A DNA stretch of 64,000 nt, from the NCBI GenBank assembly GCA_049516395.1, contig JBEKTD010000008.1:50021-114020 (forward strand), read 5' to 3'. Within the stretch, counting starts at the first letter, position 1; every line of letters begins with the position of its first letter. The DNA comes from Fen-1362 sp049516395 (GTDB taxonomy: Bacteria; Planctomycetota; Phycisphaerae; Sedimentisphaerales; Anaerobacaceae). The notes below the pieces were generated by a model that did not search any database, was not told the DNA's origin, and was given only the letters and a program-made list of their open reading frames with translations. Made by a program: the position numbers and the translations under genes. Positions 45,128-51,944 of this stretch are shown here, piece by piece.

Positions 45128-45136
45128 GTCGAAGGG
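45118..45136. repeat. Palindromic repeat, family B, at the end of the DUF1080 gene
   Basis: CCCTGAGTGAGTCGAAGGG matches the ends of the element at 11054-11105. The DUF1080 stop codon (TGA at 45125) lies inside it. Confidence 0.6.
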
Positions 45137-45246
45137 GAGCCTTTCTTCAGGGCGATTCAAAGATAAAACCGGCAGGTTAAAAAAGCTTATAGCCATAAGG
45201 CGATAACATCAAAATCCTCCGGCGGCATCCGCATCCCAAAATCCGC

Positions 45247-45284
45247 AATCTACACACGGAGCGGAGCGACGAGCCCGCTTCGGC
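45247..45284. repeat. Palindromic repeat, family C (short copy)
   Basis: It begins with the same CTACACACGGAGCG as the copy at 43952 and ends with the same GCGACGAGCCCGCTTCGG. Confidence 0.6.
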
Positions 45285-45464
45285 AATGAAATCCGTGTTA
45301 TTTTGTGGTCAGCCGGTAAACACCTTAGGTGTGGGCGACAACAAATTTTGCGTCTAAACAGTCAACTTTATAAAAGGGCAATAGGCCCTTGTGGGCGAAG
45401 GCGGGTGGCAAGCACACAAACAAGGTTTGGAGCATTGCCTCCGCCAAGAACACAAAGCTGACTG

Positions 45465-45584
45465 TCCTCTGTGTGCCCTGCCTGCCCCGGCGTAGCGCAG
45501 CGAAGAGGGGTGCTCTCTGTGGCTGAAAAATCTGTGTCCATCAGTGCAATCAGTAGCTAAAAAACAAGAAACCTCTGTGGCAAC
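45465..45584. repeat. CTCTGTG-type repeat interrupted by a palindrome (family D)
   Basis: TCCTCTGTGTGCCCTGCC is broken at about 45475-45512 by a segment with arms CCCC and GGGG around GGCGTAGCGCAGCGAAGA, then resumes CTCTCTGTGGCTGAAAAA and ends ACCTCTGTGGCAACC. The 485-base spacer 45128-45613 holds no gene that I can support. Confidence 0.6.
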
Positions 45585-45613
45585 CAACTAAAAACTAAAG
45601 ACTAAAAACTAAT

Positions 45614-46828
45614 TTACGCCACCGCCCCTGCCGGCACCGCCTGCTGCTGATGTCTGGCGCACCGCCCCTGGAGGTTGCCTAAGATGTTCATGAAGTTGAT
45701 ATATGACTCGTATGGCGAATCATAAGGATTGAAATACTTGTGTACGTCCCCGTCCGCGAACCACTTCGTGCACATATAATAGAAATGGTCTGATGTCTGC
45801 ATTTTGCGCCAGTCATTTATGAGGGTTTCGTCTTCAGATGCTTTAATCTTCTTTTCCAGCCGGTAAAGCTCATGAATCGCGTTCGACTGCATCGCGTTGC
45901 CTAACCACGCCGACAAGTCCCTCTCGATGTCCGCCCAGCTAATCAGGTGAGGCACATCAATCACCCCTATCGGCTTATACGCCTTAACAACCTCACTCGG
46001 CGTCTTGAAGTCATTGTCCGGATGCTTGAAAACCTCGCCTGGCAGATGTCGTATAAAATCGAATATCCCCGTATCCTTCCACTGGTGCTCGCCCAGCGTC
46101 TCGTAGTCCATAAACAGGTTCACTACAAAACCGTTGCCGTTTACCTTGCTTATCCAGTGCCCGAACTTGTCCGCCGTCAGTGGCCATTGTGCCCAGTCCC
46201 TGTTCGAAAACCGAAAAGCGATGTCGTCGCTCAACTGGTAATTTTTAAGCAGCAGTTTCAGCCGGCTGCACCCCTTCGGACTATACACAAAATTCGGACT
46301 TCGGTACCCAAGTATATGGTCCGCTCCTTCGCTGATTATCGCGTCGAAACGCCCCATCGACTCTATCATTTGCGCAAGCTCGTTATTATAGATTAGCTCC
46401 GTGTTCCTGAATATCTTCGGCGTCTGGCCGAATAGCTCCTCTATTTTCTGTGTATGTTTGTTTATCTGCGCCAAAAACTCGTTGCGCGAATACAAAAAGC
46501 TCAAACTGTGATAATACGTCTCCCCCAGAAACTCCACGCACCCCGTCCTCGCAAGCGCATCGAACGTGCTCAGTACCTCAGGGCAATATGCACTAAGCTG
46601 CTCCAGGAGAATTCCCGTAACGCTGTATGAGATTCTGAATTTACCGTCGTATTTGCGAATCAAATCGAGCATCAGGCGGTTGGCGGGAAGATAACATTTG
46701 TTGGCGACCTTTCGGCAAATCTCCGCGTTCTTGTGGTCGTCGAAATAATAGCTGTGGTCGTCAAATACGGTGTAATGCCTTAATCGTGTCGGCTGATGAA
46801 CCTGAAAGTAAAAGCAAACCGAAGCCAT
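45614..46828 (-). CDS. Glycoside hydrolase family 57 protein
   Basis: This 404-residue cytoplasmic enzyme belongs to GH57, which contains alpha-amylases, 4-alpha-glucanotransferases and branching enzymes. It begins VCFYFQVHQPTRLR, the first conserved motif. The nucleophile Glu is in KIFRNTELIYNNELAQM, and the acid Asp is in NLFMDYETLGEHQW. About 400 residues fits the short alpha-amylase-like group. AAAGGA immediately precedes the ATG. A GT4 glycosyltransferase gene lies 122 bases upstream on the same strand, an arrangement common for glycogen or alpha-glucan metabolism. The exact specificity is not determined by these motifs. Confidence 0.93.
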   Translation of the reverse strand: MASVCFYFQVHQPTRLRHYTVFDDHSYYFDDHKNAEICRKVANKCYLPANRLMLDLIRKYDGKFRISYSVTGILLEQLSAYCPEVLSTFDALARTGCVEFLGETYYHSLSFLYSRNEFLAQINKHTQKIEELFGQTPKIFRNTELIYNNELAQMIESMGRFDAIISEGADHILGYRSPNFVYSPKGCSRLKLLLKNYQLSDDIAFRFSNRDWAQWPLTADKFGHWISKVNGNGFVVNLFMDYETLGEHQWKDTGIFDFIRHLPGEVFKHPDNDFKTPSEVVKAYKPIGVIDVPHLISWADIERDLSAWLGNAMQSNAIHELYRLEKKIKASEDETLINDWRKMQTSDHFYYMCTKWFADGDVHKYFNPYDSPYESYINFMNILGNLQGRCARHQQQAVPAGAVA

Positions 46829-46950
46829 TCCTTTGCCCTCGTCTAAAGTATGTTATCCTCGTATTCCCATTTCCGTTTGCATATTTCTTTTATCATTATC
46901 AATCCGCATACCTAAATCGACAATCGGCAATTGCTGAATTCTCAATTCAG

Positions 46951-48243
46951 TTATGCGCTCGCCCCAACAAGCGTATCTTCATAAATCCTCGCGCATTTTG
47001 CCGCCGAATCACTCCACCGAAGCTTTCTTACCTCATAATTGCCGTGGCTTCGCAGCGTTATCCCCAGTGGCGGATACTTCAATACGGCAACTATCTTATT
47101 CGCTATCTCATCGACGTCCCAGAAATCGACCTTCAGCGCATGCTGAATGACCTCTGAAACGCCGCTTTGCTTGCTGATTATAATCGGGACATCGTTGTCC
47201 AATGCCTCAAGAGGTGCAATCCCGAACGGCTCCGACACCGATGGCATAACGTACAGGTCCGCCATTTTGAAAATCTTATGAACGTCGTCGCCTCGTAAAA
47301 AGCCCGTAAATAAAACCTTGCTCCCTATCCCCAGCCCCGCGGCCATTTCGACCGACCGGTTCATCATGTCCCCCGACCCGGCCATTACGAATTTCACGTT
47401 GTCCATCTTCTCCAGGACCTTCTTGGCCGCCCGAAGGAAATAATCAGGCCCCTTCTGCATCGTTATCCGGCCCAGGAACAGAACGATTTTCTCGTCCCTG
47501 TTGATTACGGTATCCCCGATGGGCCAGTTATTGCCGTTTCTCTCAACCCCGTTATAAACGACCTCGACCTTGTCGCCGCTTATCCCGTACCGGCTGATGA
47601 TTATATTTCTCGTAAGATAGCTCACCGCGATTATCTTGTCCGAAACGTGCATCCCCATCCGCTCGATGTCGTAAATCATCTGGTTGACGTGCTCGCCGCT
47701 GCGGTCAAATTCCGTCGAGTGAACGTGTATCACCAATGGCTTGCCTGTCAACCTTGCCACCGCCGCCCCTGCCGGATACGTCATCCAGTCGTGGGCGTGA
47801 ATAACGTCGAATTCCTCATTCGCCGCCAGTCGTATCGCCAGCTCCGCATACCGCTGAACTTCCGCGTACATATCCCCGCTGTAATCCAGCGTCCCGATAA
47901 ACTTGTCTGTCTTGCCATTCGCCATTCTAAGCTGGGCAAGCGAATCCTCGATTCTTTTCTGGTAGCTGTTCGCTGTCTGATATGGCTGTAACGCGGAGGT
48001 AAGCTTCCGGAATTTCACATTTTTCAGATGCAGCACCCGCTTTGACGTCTCCGCCGATTCCGCCTGAACTGCCGGGCTTACCAATTTCACGTGACTTGCA
48101 TATTGTGTTTGAACCGCCGTCGGCAAAACGAAAGTTATCTGAACCCCCATCTGGTCCAGTGCCTTGGTCAGGCCATAACACGCCGTACCCAGTCCGCCGC
48201 TGATGTACGGGGGGAATTCCCAACCAAGCATGAAAACTTTCAT
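46951..48243 (-). CDS. GT4-family glycosyltransferase, glycogen-synthase-like
   Basis: This 430-residue retaining glycosyltransferase has a GT-B fold. The N-terminus MKVFMLGWEFPPYISGGLG is characteristic of starch/glycogen-synthase-like GT4/GT5 proteins, with the substrate-loop GGLG. Other segments are VIHAHDWMTYPAGAAVA, VLFLGRITMQKGPDYFLRAA and VMPSVSEPFGIAPLEAL (the E-x7-E motif). It probably transfers glucose to an alpha-glucan or related acceptor. The same-strand GH57 gene downstream suggests a shared alpha-glucan pathway. An alternative is synthesis of a surface polysaccharide or a compatible solute. Confidence 0.88.
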   Translation of the reverse strand: MKVFMLGWEFPPYISGGLGTACYGLTKALDQMGVQITFVLPTAVQTQYASHVKLVSPAVQAESAETSKRVLHLKNVKFRKLTSALQPYQTANSYQKRIEDSLAQLRMANGKTDKFIGTLDYSGDMYAEVQRYAELAIRLAANEEFDVIHAHDWMTYPAGAAVARLTGKPLVIHVHSTEFDRSGEHVNQMIYDIERMGMHVSDKIIAVSYLTRNIIISRYGISGDKVEVVYNGVERNGNNWPIGDTVINRDEKIVLFLGRITMQKGPDYFLRAAKKVLEKMDNVKFVMAGSGDMMNRSVEMAAGLGIGSKVLFTGFLRGDDVHKIFKMADLYVMPSVSEPFGIAPLEALDNDVPIIISKQSGVSEVIQHALKVDFWDVDEIANKIVAVLKYPPLGITLRSHGNYEVRKLRWSDSAAKCARIYEDTLVGASA

Positions 48244-48721
48244 TGTTCTACCTCGTTGCCTACCAGGCGTTAATAATACAATGCGTTAATTATTTAATTT
48301 GCAATGATTTATAACCACGTTCCATAAAAAGCGGTGTGGAATAACAAATACTCCAATAAACCGTCAAACCGCCGACTGCTTACTCTAAACGGTATCGTCA
48401 GGAATTTAGACCATCTTAAATTACGTCCAAAAACAAAGGCGGACGCCACATCCAAAAATAAGCTATCTGATACAATAATCGGGCTTTTCAGGCCTTACAG
48501 TTGAGTTTTTTTGGCTAATGGGGCAATTTGAACCTTACGCAATTGGATTTTACCGGTCCGGTACAGGGCAGGCAGGCAATATGAGAAATTGTAAGATTTT
48601 TTGAAAATTTTCGGGATTTTTTGAAATGCGGGTTTTCGACAGCTTTAAGGTGTGATAACTAAGCCGGGATGGGCAGTATTACAGCCGGCGGACAGGGGAT
48701 TTAACCCTAAAGAACAATGGA
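48244..48721. other. Intergenic region upstream of the GT4 gene
   Basis: No gene was supported. The sequence is AT-rich with several G- and T-rich tracts near 48590-48640 (GATTTTTTGAAAATTTTCGG). It must contain the GT4 promoter on the minus strand; no clear -35/-10 pair was recognised. An open frame at 48652-48882 lies over two hairpins and is not believed. Confidence 0.35.
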
Positions 48722-48755
48722 AAAGGCCGACATGCCCGAAGACATATCGGCCTTT
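48722..48755. terminator. Hairpin with T/A-rich flanks
   Basis: Arms AAAGGCCGA and TCGGCCTTT enclose CATGCCCGAAGACATA. It lies downstream of the histone gene on the minus strand and could end that transcript. Confidence 0.5.
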
Positions 48756-48775
48756 CTATGCTTTTTGCTTCCATG

Positions 48776-48809
48776 AACATAACCCCTTTAAAATAAGGGT
48801 GTTATGTTC
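48776..48809. repeat. Inverted repeat GAACATAACCCCTT ... AAGGGTGTTATGTTC
   Basis: Fourteen-base arms with one bulged base enclose TAAAAT. It lies between the histone gene stop and the hairpin at 48722, so it is likely part of the 3' region of the histone transcript. Confidence 0.6.
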
Positions 48810-48862
48810 GGACCAATACCGCCATTGCCAGGCAGCTGCCTGCTTAGCAATGAAAATGAAGA

Positions 48863-49048
48863 TTAGAGGTCCTGTGGTTTAAGAGTGCTGCGACGATTTG
48901 CTTTTGTTCTTTCGCAGGCGTGGTCGAGCATGCAATAGACCTTATCGCTGATGGCGCCGATCGCATCAGACGAGGTCATCATCTTCTTGCTCTTTACATA
49001 TGCTCTGACTTTGCTCGCGACAATCAAAACTTCTTTTGCCTTTGCCAT
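48863..49048 (-). CDS. Bacterial histone-fold protein (single histone domain)
   Basis: This 61-residue basic protein has the complete histone fold and almost nothing else. A first helix with the segment LIVASKVRAYVKSK, a loop with TSSDA, a long central helix (IGAISDKVYCMLDHACERTK) and the ending NRRSTLKPQDL match the archaeal histone pattern, where the end reads GRKTVKAEDI, and small bacterial histones such as Bdellovibrio Bd0055. It should dimerise and bind DNA. The ATG at 49048 is preceded by GGAGG ten bases away; the open frame from 49102 adds an unlikely Phe-rich leader. An operator-like palindrome lies upstream. Identity rests on motifs only. Confidence 0.85.
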   Translation of the reverse strand: MAKAKEVLIVASKVRAYVKSKKMMTSSDAIGAISDKVYCMLDHACERTKANRRSTLKPQDL

Positions 49049-49092
49049 GTTAAAAAAACCTCCATAAAAAAAGAACCTAAAATCTTGATTTA

Positions 49093-49116
49093 GCCGGCCC
49101 ACACCATTGAGCCGGC
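49093..49116. promoter_or_regulatory. Hairpin in the histone gene leader
   Basis: GCCGGC at 49093-49098 pairs with GCCGGC at 49111-49116 around a 12-base loop. It lies 45 bases upstream of the start codon and would be in the transcript if the start site is near 49124. Confidence 0.45.
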
Positions 49117-49120
49117 AAAC

Positions 49121-49152
49121 GAATTGTTCTCTTATATGTCGGATAACAATTC
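49121..49152. promoter_or_regulatory. Operator-like palindrome around a possible -10 element
   Basis: GAATTGTT (49121-49128) and AACAATTC (49145-49152) are a perfect 8-base inverted repeat with centre-to-centre distance 24. On the minus strand the spacer contains TATAAG (49136-49131), a plausible -10 element for the histone gene. A weak TTGCAA lies further upstream. Confidence 0.45.
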
Positions 49153-49254
49153 ATTTTGCAACAGAAAAATGCCTATAAATGCAAAATTTTTAATCGGGGG
49201 GTCTGTTCCGCCAATAACGGCGTGCGGGTAATAAATCCAGTGAGATAGAAAAAC

Positions 49255-50013
49255 TTATCTCACGGGATAAATATCTACGTAGCGGTTGCCGCCTGTGCGG
49301 TTCCATTCGTCGATTGCGGATTTGCCTTCGCCTAAATAGATATCAATGCGTTTTCCCTTTATTGACTGGCCGGAATCCTGAACTATGAAACTTGCGGAGG
49401 TAAGGCCTGCGGGGGTGGTTGCGCCGTTTTTGAAAAGAATGGTAACGGTTTGGCCGGGCGGGATGAGTGATGAATCGGCGGAGATAGAGGACCCTGGAGT
49501 GAGGGGCTGGCCTGTCGAGCCGGCGATTGATGGGACGATTGAATAGGCGGCGGAGTCGGGATGCAAAAGAGCCAGATTGCCGAAGCCGGTAAAGTCGGTG
49601 ATGCCGAGGCGTGCGTAGTGATTGCGGAGGGTTTGCGGATTGGTGACCCATTTGCCTTCGGGGTTTCTGCCTGCGTTTGGGCCTGTGAGGCGGACGAAGG
49701 GGCCTGCACCTCCTGTATATTTGATATAGTCGCCATCGGGGGCGGTTTTGCCTGTGCCCTGCATAGCGACGCCAAGGCCGCCATATAAGAAGGATGCTTT
49801 CAAGGTACAGGTTTTGTTTGAAATGGTTGTGGTGATGGTTTGTGTGCCGGCGAGTTCGGAGTTGTAAACGCAATAATAGGCGGTCGCGTAAACGTTGGTA
49901 ATAAGGGGCGACTGTTTATAAAAGTCATCCGAAGCGGCCGCCCTACCGCCGGCGACGGATAGCAGCGATATTAAGACCCACAACAGACACGATTTTTTCC
50001 TGCATTCCATCAT
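49255..50013 (-). CDS. Exported 3D-domain protein (MltA-like)
   Basis: This 252-residue secreted protein has an N-terminal signal peptide (LLWVLISLLSVAGGRAAA) and ends with a 3D (three-Asp) double-psi barrel: GSSISADSSLIPPGQTVTIL, then SFIVQDSGQSIKGKRIDIYL and RYVDIYPV. The 3D domain is found in lytic transglycosylases such as MltA and in resuscitation-promoting factors, where an Asp is catalytic, so a cell-wall-cleaving role is likely. The N-terminal part lacks the rest of the MltA fold. It is transcribed alone, next to the rhodanese and the histone gene. The first Met or the next Met may be used. Confidence 0.8.
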   Translation of the reverse strand: MMECRKKSCLLWVLISLLSVAGGRAAASDDFYKQSPLITNVYATAYYCVYNSELAGTQTITTTISNKTCTLKASFLYGGLGVAMQGTGKTAPDGDYIKYTGGAGPFVRLTGPNAGRNPEGKWVTNPQTLRNHYARLGITDFTGFGNLALLHPDSAAYSIVPSIAGSTGQPLTPGSSISADSSLIPPGQTVTILFKNGATTPAGLTSASFIVQDSGQSIKGKRIDIYLGEGKSAIDEWNRTGGNRYVDIYPVR

Positions 50014-50120
50014 TTCATTATACGGTTTGGTTTTAGCCGGAGTGATAGGGGTTATGCTTAAATGTGCTATCTTTATTGCTCACATAAACGCGGGCGACGG
50101 GGGCTGTTGAAAAAGTCGAG

Positions 50121-50207
50121 ATTGCTTCGTCGCTTTGCTCCTCGCAATGACAAAAAGTGCATTTCCGAAACGGGCTCTCCGCTTCGTGTCGCGGGAATGA
50201 CAAGAGG
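50121..50207. repeat. Dispersed palindromic repeat, family E
   Basis: It contains GATTGCTTCGTCGCTTTGCT followed by CCTCGCAATGAC, whose ends (ATTGC...GCAAT) pair, and a related TTCGTGTCGCGGGAATGAC copy. It fills part of the 325-base spacer 50014-50338, in which no gene was seen. Confidence 0.55.
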
Positions 50208-50338
50208 TCACGAGAATGACAGTTCCCCCCTAAGCAATTTTCTGATAAGCACAATTTTACGCCAATCGTATAAGTAAGCAGAGCAAGAAACAGAGTTGAA
50301 ACCTTTCACAATGGACATAAATTTGAAAGGAGCTGACA

Positions 50339-50704
50339 ATGATTACGCTAACGGACACAAGAAAAGCGGTGGAGTTTTTCGAGGCGAAGCTCGAATTTAC
50401 TATCGGGCCGATCGAGCTGAACTCAATGATTGAAAGCGGCGAATACGTGAACATCCTTGATGTTCGCAACAAGGAGGATTTCAGCAAAGGTCATATACCG
50501 GGTGCAGTAAACCTTCCGAAGGAACGGTGGAACTCGTTTTATGGACTGAGCAAAGAAAGAGCCAACGTTGTGTATTGCTACTCGCAGCAGTGCCATCTGG
50601 CGGCGAAGGCATGCAAACTCTTTGCGGAAAACGGGTATCCGGTGATGGAGCTCGAAGGTGGCTTCGATGGGTGGCAGAAACATTCGCTGCCGGTCGGCAG
50701 GTAA
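50339..50704 (+). CDS. Single-domain rhodanese-like protein
   Basis: This 121-residue protein has one rhodanese domain, which carries persulfide sulfur. EYVNILDVRNKEDFSKGHIP precedes GAVNLP, the usual CDC25-type signature. The active loop is VYCYSQQCHLAAK, with the nucleophile expected at the first Cys and a second Cys five residues later where many rhodaneses have Arg. The tail ELEGGFDGWQKHSLPV is normal. GAAAGGAGC precedes the ATG. It probably delivers sulfur or detoxifies sulfide or cyanide. It ends at a terminator; neighbours give no hint of the acceptor. Confidence 0.9.
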   Translation: MITLTDTRKAVEFFEAKLEFTIGPIELNSMIESGEYVNILDVRNKEDFSKGHIPGAVNLPKERWNSFYGLSKERANVVYCYSQQCHLAAKACKLFAENGYPVMELEGGFDGWQKHSLPVGR

Positions 50705-50744
50705 ATCAGCAACGCGTCGAAACAGACATTAGTGATTTGAGAGG

Positions 50745-50769
50745 AGCCGGTTTTTTAGCCGGCTTTTTT
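50745..50769 (+). terminator. Rho-independent terminator after the rhodanese gene
   Basis: Stem AGCCGG / CCGGCT with loop TTTTTTAG is followed by a run of T. Confidence 0.75.
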
Positions 50770-50782
50770 CTTTGTGCGGTTG

Positions 50783-51775
50783 TCAGCCGAGAATGAAGTT
50801 TGCGGTGGAGAAGTAAAAGAGCAGGGTAGCGATATCGGCGGCGGCGAGGACGATGGGGCCTGCGGCGACTTTGGGGTCGATGCGGAATTTTCGTATGAGG
50901 GTGGGGACGATGACGCCGAGGAGACAGGCGGTGATGACGGAAAGCCAGATACTGAGACCGATGGCGAGACCCTGCCATAGGACGCCCTTCCATGAGTAAG
51001 CAGTAAGTCCGACGACGAAACCAGAGCCGGCGCCGAGGAGGACAGCGGTGAGCAATTCACTGCGGACACCCATCAATATGCGCCGCCAGGAGACGTTTCG
51101 CTGGAGGAGGACCTGGAGGGTAAGGGCCATTGACTGGATGCTGACGCTTTCGGAGATTGCGAGGACGACGGTGATGAACATCGCGAGGATGGCAAGCTGG
51201 CTGATGAGCAGCTCGTAGCGGCTGGCGATGAAGGCGCAGATAATGCCGCTGGTGATATTGCAGAAGAGCCAGGGGAACCGGCCTTTGAAATCCGACCACG
51301 GAGAAACCTTTTTGCCGATGGAGACGTGGACGCCAATCATCTGGAAGACGTTTTCGAGCTGACGCTGGTGGTTGAGCAAGACGACATCGTCGGTGAAGAG
51401 ATTGATATCAACGATGCCGATGATTTTATTATCGTCATCGACTACGGGCAGAGCAAGAAAGCGATATTCCGTGAAAAGCTCGCAGGCACGCAAAACCGAC
51501 TGCGAATGCAGGACCGAGACGGGGGAACTTAGCATAATTGACGAGATTTTCGTCTGGGGGTCGCTGGTGATGACGTTTCTTATGGGGACGACACCTGTGA
51601 GGCGATTGTACTCATCGGTAACGTAGAGATAAAGGATATCTTTAGGGGAAGCGTTATCCCTGATGGATTTTATGGCATGAGCTACGGTTTCATCGTGTTT
51701 AAGCGTGACGAAATCGGTCCGCATATACGCGGATACGGGTTCCTGCAGATTATGGTCACTCAATTTAGCCGGCAT
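50783..51775 (-). CDS. MgtE-like Mg2+ channel without N-terminal domain
   Basis: This 330-residue protein contains a CBS-domain pair (about residues 15-135; VTDEYNRLTGVVPIRNVIT and LALPVVDDDNKIIGIVDI) and the five-helix MgtE pore (SGIICAFIASRYELLISQ onward). Full MgtE also has an N-terminal superhelical domain of about 130 residues, which is missing here, giving 330 instead of about 450. CBS domains sense Mg2+ or ATP in MgtE. The family conserved residues PGxxxQ and ISxS are altered to ISESVSIQS and WKGVLWQG. AAAGG precedes the ATG. It is divergent from the exported protein at 51945. Confidence 0.85.
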   Translation of the reverse strand: MPAKLSDHNLQEPVSAYMRTDFVTLKHDETVAHAIKSIRDNASPKDILYLYVTDEYNRLTGVVPIRNVITSDPQTKISSIMLSSPVSVLHSQSVLRACELFTEYRFLALPVVDDDNKIIGIVDINLFTDDVVLLNHQRQLENVFQMIGVHVSIGKKVSPWSDFKGRFPWLFCNITSGIICAFIASRYELLISQLAILAMFITVVLAISESVSIQSMALTLQVLLQRNVSWRRILMGVRSELLTAVLLGAGSGFVVGLTAYSWKGVLWQGLAIGLSIWLSVITACLLGVIVPTLIRKFRIDPKVAAGPIVLAAADIATLLFYFSTANFILG

Positions 51776-51861
51776 TACACACCTTTCGGCTGCGACTATA
51801 CCATAAAGACAAGCAGGAATTCAACAATCGTCAGGAGCTTTCTTCAGGCCGGTTTCTTTTT

Positions 51862-51889
51862 GACAACGGGCCAAAATACAATAAGATTC
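51862..51889 (+). promoter_or_regulatory. Candidate sigma-70 promoter for the exported protein at 51945
   Basis: TTGACA (51862-51867) and TAAGAT (51884-51889) are separated by 16 bases and lie 55 bases before the start codon. Confidence 0.5.
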
Positions 51890-51944
51890 ACTATCTTATA
51901 CACAGTATTGACCAATATTGACCGGCTAAAATGGAGATGATGGT

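Noticed and set aside
48652..48882. A 76-residue plus-strand open frame beside the histone gene
   Set aside because: It runs through two hairpins and the 3' end of the histone gene and has no plausible protein features.
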